Origin: Flavobacterium sp. SUN052
GTDB taxonomy: Bacteria > Bacteroidota > Bacteroidia > Flavobacteriales > Flavobacteriaceae
Assembly: GCF_028867935.1 (NCBI RefSeq)
Contig: NZ_JAPQNS010000004.1
Coordinates: 372,001-436,000 of the forward strand
Direction of reading: 5' to 3'
Length of the DNA: 64,000 nucleotides
The notes below the pieces were generated by a model that had not been told where the DNA came from, did not search any database, and saw only the letters and a program-made list of their open reading frames with translations. A program made the position numbers and the translations under genes. Below, piece after piece: positions 52,379 to 60,662 of this stretch. Position 1 is the first letter of the stretch. Every line of letters starts with the position of its first letter.

Positions 52379-52588
52379 TTAAGAGAACCGAACGCGTGAG
52401 AAACAGCGGTTTAAAACGGAGCGATACATCTTACCAAACTGGTCGTAACACCACGATTTTAACTGCTTCACTTCTTCAGGTAAGAGGGACTGAATGGCTT
52501 TCAGGAGTTCTTTTTCAAACAGAGTTTTGTCAAAGCTAACCTTTTGCAAGATTGTTTTGAGGTACTCCAACATTGAGGCCATACGCAT
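52379..52588 (-). CDS. Small conserved-type hypothetical protein
   Basis: A 69-residue, predominantly helical, basic protein (MLEYLKTILQKVSFDKTLFE, KELLKAIQSLLPEEVKQLKS, WCYDQFGKMYRSVLNRCFSR). I recall similar short proteins from other Cytophagales but know no function; no membrane segment or motif is present. The start could be any of three Met codons at 52588, 52582 or 52573. A terminator follows on its strand, supporting expression. Confidence 0.65.
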   Translation of the reverse strand: MRMASMLEYLKTILQKVSFDKTLFEKELLKAIQSLLPEEVKQLKSWCYDQFGKMYRSVLNRCFSRVRFS

Positions 52589-52691
52589 ACTCGTTAAGAG
52601 GTTAAAAAAAAGACTATGGATCGATAGGTGGCACTAAATACTCGTTAAAAAACAACGGCAGTTAGCTGATATTTGTTGTAACAAAGTAAAA

Positions 52692-54266
52692 ATGAAAATT
52701 ATAATATTTCAAAATTTTCTTGCATTATTTTTTTGTATGTCATTGATAGCTAAAGGACAACAAAATGATAATGATGTTACTATCGAATTGAGTGCTACAA
52801 CGTTTTCTATCGAACGGCCCTTCACTATTTCGGTACTGGTTCCAACGAGTGATAACCGCCCCGTTATTGCCTTTCCCGACATTGTTGGATTAACCAAACG
52901 AGGTACCTCGACAAGTATTGCCAACACCGGCTCAGAGGGCGAATCGATCACTACCCAGATTATAACCCAGACCTACGTCGCTAACCAGCCGGGCACGTTT
53001 CGGCTTCTCCCCTTTAGCATTACGGTTAACGGAATGACTGCCCGTTCAGAGGGGGCTGTACTAATGGTCCGGCCTGCCAGTGTAACCACATTCAGCGAAG
53101 CGGGTGGTGAAGTAATAAGTGCCCCTACCGAAAGTGGAGCGGCTTTTTTGACACTTAGAACCAGCAAGGTAAGCGTTTTTGTTGGAGAAGGTTTTGCCCT
53201 ACGGTTGTCCTTGTTTGTATCAGATACATACCCGTTTGAGCTTCGGTTCGATGGGGTAGATGCACAACTGCAAACCGTATTGAAACAGTTGCGGCCAACT
53301 AACACCTGGGAGGAAGATGCGGGGATCAAGGAGTTAAAAGGGGTTCCCGTTGTCCTGAACAACCGGAAATTTACGGAGTATGTAATTTTTCAGGGCGTCT
53401 ACTTCCCGCTCTCCGACAAGCCTATCTCCATTCCATCGATAGCCTTGAATTTGATTCGTGTAAAACAGGATGGGCGGTCAACAGATCCAAGTACAACCGT
53501 GTCGGGCACGGCATCGGCAACCGTTGCCAGCACCGCCGGATTGACAGCCACAAAACGCCCGACAACAACCAAAGCACCAGCCCAAACTAACGTCGCCGAA
53601 GCTACTGAGCGGGTGAACTTTCAGGCCCGCCCATTGGCAATAACCGTACGACCCTTACCACCACATCCGCTTCGGGGTCAGGTAGCGGTTGGTGTTTACC
53701 AGTTGGTCGAAAGTATCGATCGGGTGCGGGTGCCAGCGGGCAAAAGCACCCGGTACAGCGTCCGGGTTGAAGGCGAGGGCAATGTGGCGTCGATACAGGC
53801 ACCGTTGTGGAGTAACCTGAACAGTACAACAAACGTAGCGGTGGCGACACCCGCTACAGAGACGGGTGTAGAGACATTGCCCACTGGAACAAACCAGCAG
53901 ATTGACCGGACGGGCGAACGGATACTTGGCTCCAAAACATTCAACTATTTTCTGGTTCCCCGACGAGGTGGCGAGATAGATTTATCGACAGTGTTCGGCT
54001 TTGTGTATTTCAACCTACAGACGGCTCGATATGATACCCTAAAGTCACGAATCCGGTTGCGGGTTGGCGAAACAGAGCCCATCGGGGCAGCTGCAGTAGC
54101 TGGTACTCCCCAAACCAATGGCGTAGATGAGCTATATGTGGGGCTGAACCAGATGGACAGTACCAAGAAACCGCTCAATCTAACTGCCCTGACCCGAGCT
54201 GTAGCCAACGTGCTTTTGGTGTTGATGATTCTCGGAATGATCTTTGTGTTTTTAAGAAAACAATAA
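52692..54266 (+). CDS. BatD-like exported membrane protein
   Basis: A 524-residue protein with an N-terminal signal (FLALFFCMSLIAKG) and a C-terminal membrane helix (AVANVLLVLMILGMIFVFL). The N-terminal region resembles BatD/oxygen-tolerance proteins: VTIELSATTFSIERPFTISV, ITQTYVANQPGTFRLLPFSI, TVNGMTARSEGAVLMV, and a later EYVIFQGVYFPLSDKPISIP and NYFLVPRRGGEIDLSTVFGF. A Thr/Ala-rich low-complexity stretch lies at about 270-305. The companions BatA/B/C/E and MoxR are not nearby, so it is a stand-alone paralogue. It may bind partner membrane proteins on the periplasmic side. Confidence 0.8.
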   Translation: MKIIIFQNFLALFFCMSLIAKGQQNDNDVTIELSATTFSIERPFTISVLVPTSDNRPVIAFPDIVGLTKRGTSTSIANTGSEGESITTQIITQTYVANQPGTFRLLPFSITVNGMTARSEGAVLMVRPASVTTFSEAGGEVISAPTESGAAFLTLRTSKVSVFVGEGFALRLSLFVSDTYPFELRFDGVDAQLQTVLKQLRPTNTWEEDAGIKELKGVPVVLNNRKFTEYVIFQGVYFPLSDKPISIPSIALNLIRVKQDGRSTDPSTTVSGTASATVASTAGLTATKRPTTTKAPAQTNVAEATERVNFQARPLAITVRPLPPHPLRGQVAVGVYQLVESIDRVRVPAGKSTRYSVRVEGEGNVASIQAPLWSNLNSTTNVAVATPATETGVETLPTGTNQQIDRTGERILGSKTFNYFLVPRRGGEIDLSTVFGFVYFNLQTARYDTLKSRIRLRVGETEPIGAAAVAGTPQTNGVDELYVGLNQMDSTKKPLNLTALTRAVANVLLVLMILGMIFVFLRKQ

Positions 54267-54267
54267 C

Positions 54268-54293
54268 CAGTGAGCAGTGATCACTGCTCACTG
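54268..54293. repeat. 26-base perfect palindrome between BatD-like gene and aroC
   Basis: The sequence is self-complementary across all 26 bases with no loop (arm CAGTGAGCAGTGA). It begins one base after the upstream stop codon and ends 11 bases before the aroC ATG. As RNA it would form a hairpin with a small loop; as DNA it is a symmetric protein-binding site or cruciform candidate. Confidence 0.85.
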
Positions 54294-54304
54294 CTCGCTG
54301 ATAC

Positions 54305-55384
54305 ATGAGTAGTACCTACGGAACCCTTTTCAAAATTGCCACTTTCGGCGAATCGCATGGCCCAGCTCTTGGTGTTACCATCGACGGTTGCCCCGCTGGC
54401 CTTCCTTTCGACACTGAATTTATTCAACACGAACTTGACCGGCGCAAACCCGGTCAGTCGCGCATAACCACCCAACGGCGCGAGGCCGACGAATTTGAGG
54501 TGCTTTCGGGCGTTTTTGAAGGCGTAACCCAGGGAACGCCCATTGCACTGGTCATTCGCAACACCGATCAGCGGAGCAAAGACTATGGCCACATTTCTGA
54601 GCAGTTCCGCCCCTCACACGCCGACTATACATACATGGCCAAATACGGCACCCGCGACTACCGGGGTGGTGGCCGTTCGTCGGCCCGGGAAACGGCAGCA
54701 CGCGTGGCGGCAGGAGCCGTAGCTAAAATGTTGCTCAAGCGATTGGGTGTGTCTGTACAGGCTTATGTGTCAGCAGTGGGCAAAATGCGGCTCGAAACAC
54801 CCTATCAGGAACTCGACCTGGCCCTGGCCGAAGAGAATGCCGTTCGCTGCCCCGACCCTGCTCTGGCTGAGCAAATGTTTACGTATATTGACGAAACCCG
54901 GAAGAAAGGTGATTCAATTGGGGGGATCGTGAGTTGCGTAGTCACGGGCGTTCCGGCAGGCTGGGGTGAACCAGTATTCGATAAACTCCATGCCGAACTA
55001 GGCAAAGCTATGTTAGGGATCAACGCTGTGAAAGGCTTTGAATACGGCAGTGGTTTTGCGGGAGTTGAGGAATATGGTTCGGAGCATAACGATGCCATCT
55101 ATACGGACGACGAAGGCCGCGTTCGAACGCGTACCAACAAGTCGGGGGGTATTCAGGGGGGAATTAGCAACGGCGAGGATATTTACTTCCGGGTGGCGTT
55201 CAAACCGGTTGCGACCATCATGCAGGATCAGGAAAGTGTAGATGTACATGGCCAACCCGTAACAGTGTCGGGTAAGGGTCGGCACGATCCGTGTGTCGTA
55301 CCGCGTGCCGTACCAATTGTAGAAGCTATGGCTGCGCTTGTTCTGGTTGATATGTGGTTACGGAGTCGAAACTCACTTTTATGA
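54305..55384 (+). CDS. aroC: Chorismate synthase
   Basis: AroC makes chorismate from 5-enolpyruvylshikimate 3-phosphate with reduced FMN as cofactor, the last shikimate-pathway step. The 359-residue protein is full length with [85 protein letters not shown] and [20 protein letters not shown], the last with FMN contacts. [18 protein letters not shown] closes the core. No other shikimate gene adjoins it. Confidence 0.98.
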   Translation: MSSTYGTLFKIATFGESHGPALGVTIDGCPAGLPFDTEFIQHELDRRKPGQSRITTQRREADEFEVLSGVFEGVTQGTPIALVIRNTDQRSKDYGHISEQFRPSHADYTYMAKYGTRDYRGGGRSSARETAARVAAGAVAKMLLKRLGVSVQAYVSAVGKMRLETPYQELDLALAEENAVRCPDPALAEQMFTYIDETRKKGDSIGGIVSCVVTGVPAGWGEPVFDKLHAELGKAMLGINAVKGFEYGSGFAGVEEYGSEHNDAIYTDDEGRVRTRTNKSGGIQGGISNGEDIYFRVAFKPVATIMQDQESVDVHGQPVTVSGKGRHDPCVVPRAVPIVEAMAALVLVDMWLRSRNSLL

Positions 55385-55427
55385 AAGTATCACGATGTTT
55401 TAACTTCCGGTAATCCGGTATGATCGT

Positions 55428-55435
55428 TATATTTG
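55428..55435 (+). promoter_or_regulatory. -7 box candidate for the TPR kinase gene
   Basis: TATATTTG matches TAnnTTTG exactly, 36 bases before the ATG. No clear -33 TTG is present. GGGCCTAA (55435-55442) and TTAGGCCC (55462-55469) form an inverted pair straddling the expected start and ending two bases before the ATG; this could be an operator. Confidence 0.45.
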
Positions 55436-55471
55436 GGCCTAACCCATTGATGATGCTTTACTTAGGCCCTT

Positions 55472-57544
55472 ATGAACGTACGTTGGTTAATCGGATTGAT
55501 GATTGGCTGGATAGCCATCGTCCCCACCGGCATGGCCCAGCGCGCCATATTACCCGATTTCAATTACGACCGTCGCAACGAGAGAGCCTATGTAGATAGC
55601 CTGTTGGTGGTGGGTCACGCTACCCTGAATCAGGCCCGAAAAAACCGGCGTTCTCCTGCCAATGATACATTACATTTAGAAGCGATTCGCTTTTTGACCC
55701 GTGTGTTCAAACAGGCGCGCACGGCCAACCGGGATAGTAGCTACTATTACGCCCGCCAACTGTCGGAGCAGGCCCGGCACTATAGCAACAATCTCTATCA
55801 GGTATTTGGCCTGATTCAGGAAGAATATTACCTCCGAATGGTTCGGAATGACTTCCTGACCGCTTTATCGCTCAATCAGAAAGCGTCGGCTCTTTCTGTA
55901 AAGCAGCGCCCTGATATTTACCCGTTCTGGCAAATCCACATGAACATGGGCGATATTTATCTGCTCATGAAAGAGTATACCAGTGCGCTAACCAATTACC
56001 AGTTGGCGCTAACTCTGTTGCCCGCTTACCGATTGCCCGCCTACCGGAACAAGCGCCTGCTGGTCGCCCAACTAACCACGCAAATTGGCGAAGTGTATAA
56101 TGCACAAGGCCGCTACAATGAGGCCCGAAAGCAGTTTGAAGCATCCCGCCGAATTGCGGTTGAAACTAAAAGCCAAGCCAATATAGCGTATGCCAATGAG
56201 CGGCTGGGCGATTTTTTGTTAAATCAAAAACAGTATCCTCAAGCCGTTACGGTGTATGAGGAAGCTCTAAATGTCTGGAATACGTTAGGCGACGAAGGCG
56301 GAAAAGCATCGGTATGGGCGCGCTTGTCCGAAGGGTATTTCCTGACGAACCACCTTCCCGAAGCCATCGAGCTTGGTGAGCAGGCCTTGGTCATCGGCCA
56401 GAAGCGGGGCAATGCCCGAATTGTACAAATTGCTTCATCGGCGCTTTATCGGGCTTACAAGGCTAAGGGGCAAACGGGCCGTGCGCTAACCATGCATGAG
56501 GTTTTTGTGGCCGTTCGCGATTCACTCTCCGACCGTAAGCAGGTGGAGGAGATGACCGTGCTCCAGCAGCAGTTTGAAACAAAAGCCTTGCGGACTGAAG
56601 CCGAACGGAGCCGGATAGAACAACGAACTCGTATCGCGGCCCTAAACCGTGATATGGACCGGCAGAATTTGTTGCGAGCGGAGTTGATTGGTGGCCTACT
56701 TATTTTGCTTGTATTCGTTGGAATTCTGTACCGCCGAAACGGCCTGATCAGGCAGCAACGTGGGCAGATTGAACAACTCAACCTGGGTTTAGAAGATAAA
56801 GTACGCCAGCGAACAACCGAACTTGAAGGGGCTAACGAACAGCTTCGGGCTAAAAACCAGGAGATAGAGGAGGCTCTATTAAAAGGGCAAACTCAGGAGC
56901 GTAAGCGGGTGGCTGCCGACCTGCACGATAATCTTGGGGGACTTATTTCAGCGATTCGGATGAGTTTGTCGGCGCTAAATCCGGGCAGTTTGAATAAGCG
57001 CGAACAACAGGTGTATCAGAATCTGTTGCACATGACCAAAGAGGCTTATGCCGAAGTGCGGCACCTTTCGCATAATTTGCAACCCGACGAACTAGAGAAA
57101 CAGGGACTAGGTTACGCCCTGAACCGCTTGTGCGAGAACCTTAATCAGGGTAAGTCCATTGCGTTTCAACTCGAACTGGATGAGCTTCCCCGATTGGACA
57201 AAGGTGTCGAGTTTCACCTGTATTCGATTTGCCTAGAGCTCTGCAACAACATTCTGAAACACTCAGGAGGCACCAAAGCAACTATTCAGTTTCGGCGGTT
57301 TGAGCGGGAGCTGAACATGATTGTGAAGGACAACGGACGCGGTATGGAAACCATACAGGCTGCCGATGCGCTACCAGGACCAAAAACGACGCTGGGCATG
57401 GGTTTACGCAATATTCAGGCTCGCACCGAAGCCATGCAGGGCCGCCTGGAGGTGTACTCGGAGCCGGGTGAAGGAACAACGTTCTTCTTTATCTTGCCGC
57501 TGACAGCTACCTTCGCAGTAACATCGCAAGAAACAACTCAATGA
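55472..57544 (+). CDS. TPR-domain sensor histidine kinase (HisKA_3/NarX type)
   Basis: A 690-residue kinase. A signal/TM segment (about 4-22) is followed by TPR-like helices (about 100-375: NMGDIYLLMKEYTSALTNYQ, TTQIGEVYNAQGRYNEARKQ, ERLGDFLLNQKQYPQAVTVY, EGYFLTNHLPEAIELGEQAL), a coiled coil, a TM helix (ELIGGLLILLVFVGILY, about 408-424), another coiled coil, and the HisKA_3 domain with His485 in RKRVAADLHDNLGGLISAIR. The HATPase shows LELCNNILKHS, DNGRGM and GMGLRNIQARTEAM. The matching NarL/LuxR-type regulator is not adjacent, so it is an orphan locally. It overlaps the ferredoxin gene by ATGA. Confidence 0.94.
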   Translation: MNVRWLIGLMIGWIAIVPTGMAQRAILPDFNYDRRNERAYVDSLLVVGHATLNQARKNRRSPANDTLHLEAIRFLTRVFKQARTANRDSSYYYARQLSEQARHYSNNLYQVFGLIQEEYYLRMVRNDFLTALSLNQKASALSVKQRPDIYPFWQIHMNMGDIYLLMKEYTSALTNYQLALTLLPAYRLPAYRNKRLLVAQLTTQIGEVYNAQGRYNEARKQFEASRRIAVETKSQANIAYANERLGDFLLNQKQYPQAVTVYEEALNVWNTLGDEGGKASVWARLSEGYFLTNHLPEAIELGEQALVIGQKRGNARIVQIASSALYRAYKAKGQTGRALTMHEVFVAVRDSLSDRKQVEEMTVLQQQFETKALRTEAERSRIEQRTRIAALNRDMDRQNLLRAELIGGLLILLVFVGILYRRNGLIRQQRGQIEQLNLGLEDKVRQRTTELEGANEQLRAKNQEIEEALLKGQTQERKRVAADLHDNLGGLISAIRMSLSALNPGSLNKREQQVYQNLLHMTKEAYAEVRHLSHNLQPDELEKQGLGYALNRLCENLNQGKSIAFQLELDELPRLDKGVEFHLYSICLELCNNILKHSGGTKATIQFRRFERELNMIVKDNGRGMETIQAADALPGPKTTLGMGLRNIQARTEAMQGRLEVYSEPGEGTTFFFILPLTATFAVTSQETTQ

Positions 57545-57846
57545 AATTTCAGAAACACGTTTTTATCTGCGCAAATCAGAAAGATGCTCCCAAGAAAAGC
57601 TGTGGTACCGAACATGGCCTGGCACTGATAGAAGCATTCAAACAGGAACTCACGGCTCGCGGCCTGCAAAAAGGCATCCGGGCCCAGCGGGCGGGCTGTC
57701 TCGATGCCTGTGCATTTGGTCCAACCGTAGTTGTTTACCCCGAAGGCACCTACTACGGCAATGTTCAGGTTGCTGATGTGGCCGAGATCGTTGAAAAACA
57801 TTTGGTAGGAAATGAAGAAGTGGAACGGTTGAAGCTGGATGTATAA
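57541..57846 (+). CDS. (2Fe-2S) thioredoxin-like ferredoxin
   Basis: A 101-residue protein of the thioredoxin-fold ferredoxin family. Four cysteines are placed as expected: one in VFICANQKD, one in KKSCGTEHG, and two in RAGCLDACAFGPTVVVYPEG, the latter the strongest signature. It presumably binds one [2Fe-2S] cluster and carries electrons in the cytoplasm; its partner is unknown. It is coupled by four-base overlap to the TPR kinase and overlaps the YjjG-like gene by eight bases, so the three are one transcript. Confidence 0.9.
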   Translation: MKFQKHVFICANQKDAPKKSCGTEHGLALIEAFKQELTARGLQKGIRAQRAGCLDACAFGPTVVVYPEGTYYGNVQVADVAEIVEKHLVGNEEVERLKLDV

Positions 57847-58531
57847 ACACCTTTTTTTTGACCTTGACCACACCCTTTGGGATTTCGACCGGAACTCAGC
57901 GGAGTCGATAGCCGAGTTGTATGAACAGCATCGGCTGGCGGATTTGGGTGTGCCTTCTGCAGAAGACTTTAGCGAGAAATTCATTGAGGTAAACCGGCGG
58001 CTCTGGCGTGCATTCGACCTGAACGAGCTTACGCACGCATACATCCGGGAAAATCGCTTTCCGATGGTTTTAGACGCCTTAGGGATTACCGACAGTATCG
58101 GCTTCCCCGACCTTAACGAAGGTTACTTAAGCCTACTTCCCCGCAAAGCGCACCTTACTGAAGCCGCCCGTGACCTGCTCGACTATTTGCATGGGCGTTA
58201 CGACATGCACATTATCACGAACGGGTTCGATGATATTCAGGCGCTGAAGTTAGTCAGTTCAGACATTGCGCATTACTTCACCCATGTGGTCACGAATGAG
58301 AAGTCAGGGGGCTACAAAAAGCCCGATCCCCGTATTTTTGAATTTGCGCTAAACATTGCCGGGGCTAATGTGAAGGAAAGCCTGATGATCGGCGATAATT
58401 ACGAAGCCGATATTCGGGGGGCGCAGTCGGTGGGCTTAGATACCGTTTTCTACAATCCCAAAGGCGAAGTCGTAGAGATACCGGCTACGCACGATATTCG
58501 GCACTGGCAGGAGCTAATAGAGCTGCTATAA
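57839..58531 (+). CDS. YjjG-family pyrimidine nucleotidase (HAD)
   Basis: A 230-residue HAD hydrolase. Motif I FFDLDHTLWDF gives nucleophile Asp8 and acid/base Asp10; HIITNGF is motif II, KKPDPRIFEFAL holds the motif III Lys, and LMIGDNYEADIRGAQSVGL is motif IV. DHTLWDFDRNS and the cap region are typical of YjjG, which removes phosphate from (often non-canonical) pyrimidine nucleotides such as dUMP analogues. It overlaps the ferredoxin gene by eight bases. Only ten bases separate it from the next gene. Confidence 0.92.
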   Translation: MYKHLFFDLDHTLWDFDRNSAESIAELYEQHRLADLGVPSAEDFSEKFIEVNRRLWRAFDLNELTHAYIRENRFPMVLDALGITDSIGFPDLNEGYLSLLPRKAHLTEAARDLLDYLHGRYDMHIITNGFDDIQALKLVSSDIAHYFTHVVTNEKSGGYKKPDPRIFEFALNIAGANVKESLMIGDNYEADIRGAQSVGLDTVFYNPKGEVVEIPATHDIRHWQELIELL

Positions 58532-58541
58532 ACCGCGTTGA

Positions 58542-60542
58542 ATGAAAACTATCCTCTTCCTTTTCCTCTCTCTCCCTGTTTTCGCTCAATCCTACGACAT
58601 CTGCGTGTATGGCGGCACGTCGGCAGGGGTAATGGCAGCTGTTACGGCCAAACGAGCTGGTAAAACAGTAATTCTCATTGAACCGTCGAAACATCTTGGC
58701 GGACTCTCGGCAGGAGGGCTCGGCGCAACGGATATTGGAAACAAGTTCGCGATCACGGGACTAGCGCGGGACTTTTACCGACGTATTGGGAAGCATTACG
58801 GGAGACTGGAACAATGGACGTTTGAGCCACACGTAGCCGAAAACTTATTCAATAAATACCTCAACGAAGCCGGGATTGAGCCTCTATTGATGCATCAGCT
58901 TGTTTCTGTTCAAAAACAGAGGGGGCAGATTGAGTCAATAACGGTTGAGTCATCTGAACGTACTGGACAAAGTAAGCGGAAGACTATTACTGCCAGCCAG
59001 TTTCTTGATTGTTCCTACGAAGGCGATCTAATGGCTCAGGCGGATGTGTCGTTCACCGTTGGCCGGGAAGCAAACAGCCAATACAGTGAGACCCGGAATG
59101 GAGTTCAATTGATGGATAAACACCAGTTTGCCGATGGCGTTGATCCCTATAAGGTTCCCGGCAAGCCTGAAAGTGGCCTGATTTGGGGTGTAAGCACTGC
59201 CAAACTACTATCCAATGGTTCGGGCGACAAGTCTGTTCAGGCCTACAACTACCGGATGTGCCTGACCGATGACCCGGCCAATCGCATCCCCATTACCCGC
59301 CCTGATGGGTACGACTCCACCAAATATGAGTTGTTACTACGTCAGATTGCCGCGAGCAAAAAAGTGCCTGATGTACTGACGTGGAACCTGATGCACTTTG
59401 TGCCGATGCCCAACCGCAAAACCGACATTAACAATTGCGGGGGCTTTTCTACGGACATGATCGGGGCCAATTTCGACTACCCCAACGCCAGCCCGGCCCG
59501 ACGGGCGGAGATCATCCGCGAACACGAAACCTATACCAAAGGGCTGTTTTATTTCATCGGTCACGACCCTCGAATGCCCAAACATCTCCGCGACGAAATG
59601 CTACAGTGGGGCTACCCCAAAGATGAGTATACTGATAACGGACACTTTTCGCACCAGCTTTACATTCGAGAAGCCCGCCGAATGGTGGGTGAATATGTAA
59701 TGACGCAAGCCAATTGCGAAGGTAAAACAGTGGTGACCGACGGCGTTGGAATGGCTGCGTATACCATGGATTCGCATAATTGCCAGCGCCTGGTTATTGA
59801 AAAAGATGGCCGGATGATGGTCAAAAACGAGGGCGATGTACAGGTGGGAGGTTTCCCGCCGTACCCAGTCAGTTACCGCTCTTTAGTACCCAAACGGAAC
59901 GAGTGTACTAATCTGATTGTACCAGTTTGTTTGTCAGCCAGTCACATTGCTTATGGGTCAATTCGGATGGAGCCGGTATTTATGGTGCTGGCTCAATCGG
60001 CGGCTCTGGCAGCTTGCCACGCCATCGACGAGCAAAAATCCGTACAAGACATCGACATCAAAAAACTACAGGCCCGTTTGGCCAATGACCCCTTGCTGGA
60101 TGGTCGCGCCCCCGAAGTATTAATCGATAACGACGATACCACACGCGTTACCACTACCGGTGTTTGGGAACGCCTGACAACCGGTGGTAAATATGGAACT
60201 TCGCTTCTGCTGGCTCCAGCCGGTCAGAAAGCCAGTATCACCTTCAAGCCGGGGGCCATACGGCCGGGCAAATACACCATCTACGTGTATAATCCGACGT
60301 GGCAGGGCGGGGGAGGCAACCCCGACCAAATTGGTGTTCAAACGTACAAATCGCCCAGGGTGATGGCATGGCTAAAGGATGATCGGAAAAACCGAGCGCT
60401 GAAGGTGAATCAGCAGCAGCAAAACAACGATTGGATCAGCCTCGGCGAACACACGCTGGGTGGGTCGACCTCACTGACGCTGACTGACGACAGTCCAGCA
60501 CCAATGGTGGCGGATGCGGTGTTATTTGTACCCGTGAAATAG
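58542..60542 (+). CDS. Secreted FAD-dependent oxidoreductase (FAD_oxidored family)
   Basis: A 666-residue protein with signal peptide MKTILFLFLSLPVFAQ. The FAD-binding Rossmann motif is YDICVYGGTSAGVMAAVTAK, followed by IEPSKHLGGLSAGGLGATD. The long middle region includes FLDCSYEGDLMAQADVSFTV, NCGGFSTDMIGANFDYPNAS and DSHNCQRLVIEKDG, with VPVCLSASHIAYGSIRMEP near the second FAD contact. The last 130 residues look like a separate beta-sandwich domain (FKPGAIRPGKYTIYVYNPTW), perhaps carbohydrate-binding. Such exported FAD enzymes are frequent near carbohydrate genes in Bacteroidota; the substrate is unknown. Confidence 0.9.
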   Translation: MKTILFLFLSLPVFAQSYDICVYGGTSAGVMAAVTAKRAGKTVILIEPSKHLGGLSAGGLGATDIGNKFAITGLARDFYRRIGKHYGRLEQWTFEPHVAENLFNKYLNEAGIEPLLMHQLVSVQKQRGQIESITVESSERTGQSKRKTITASQFLDCSYEGDLMAQADVSFTVGREANSQYSETRNGVQLMDKHQFADGVDPYKVPGKPESGLIWGVSTAKLLSNGSGDKSVQAYNYRMCLTDDPANRIPITRPDGYDSTKYELLLRQIAASKKVPDVLTWNLMHFVPMPNRKTDINNCGGFSTDMIGANFDYPNASPARRAEIIREHETYTKGLFYFIGHDPRMPKHLRDEMLQWGYPKDEYTDNGHFSHQLYIREARRMVGEYVMTQANCEGKTVVTDGVGMAAYTMDSHNCQRLVIEKDGRMMVKNEGDVQVGGFPPYPVSYRSLVPKRNECTNLIVPVCLSASHIAYGSIRMEPVFMVLAQSAALAACHAIDEQKSVQDIDIKKLQARLANDPLLDGRAPEVLIDNDDTTRVTTTGVWERLTTGGKYGTSLLLAPAGQKASITFKPGAIRPGKYTIYVYNPTWQGGGGNPDQIGVQTYKSPRVMAWLKDDRKNRALKVNQQQQNNDWISLGEHTLGGSTSLTLTDDSPAPMVADAVLFVPVK

Positions 60543-60662
60543 GCATTCGGTGGAATAAACGGCCGATTTGTCAGGCTATTTCGGGCATTAAACGTTATTC
60601 TTTTTCAGGGCTAATGATCGGTTAACATCTTTGTTGCCTGTAGAATAGTAAACTGTACTTTC

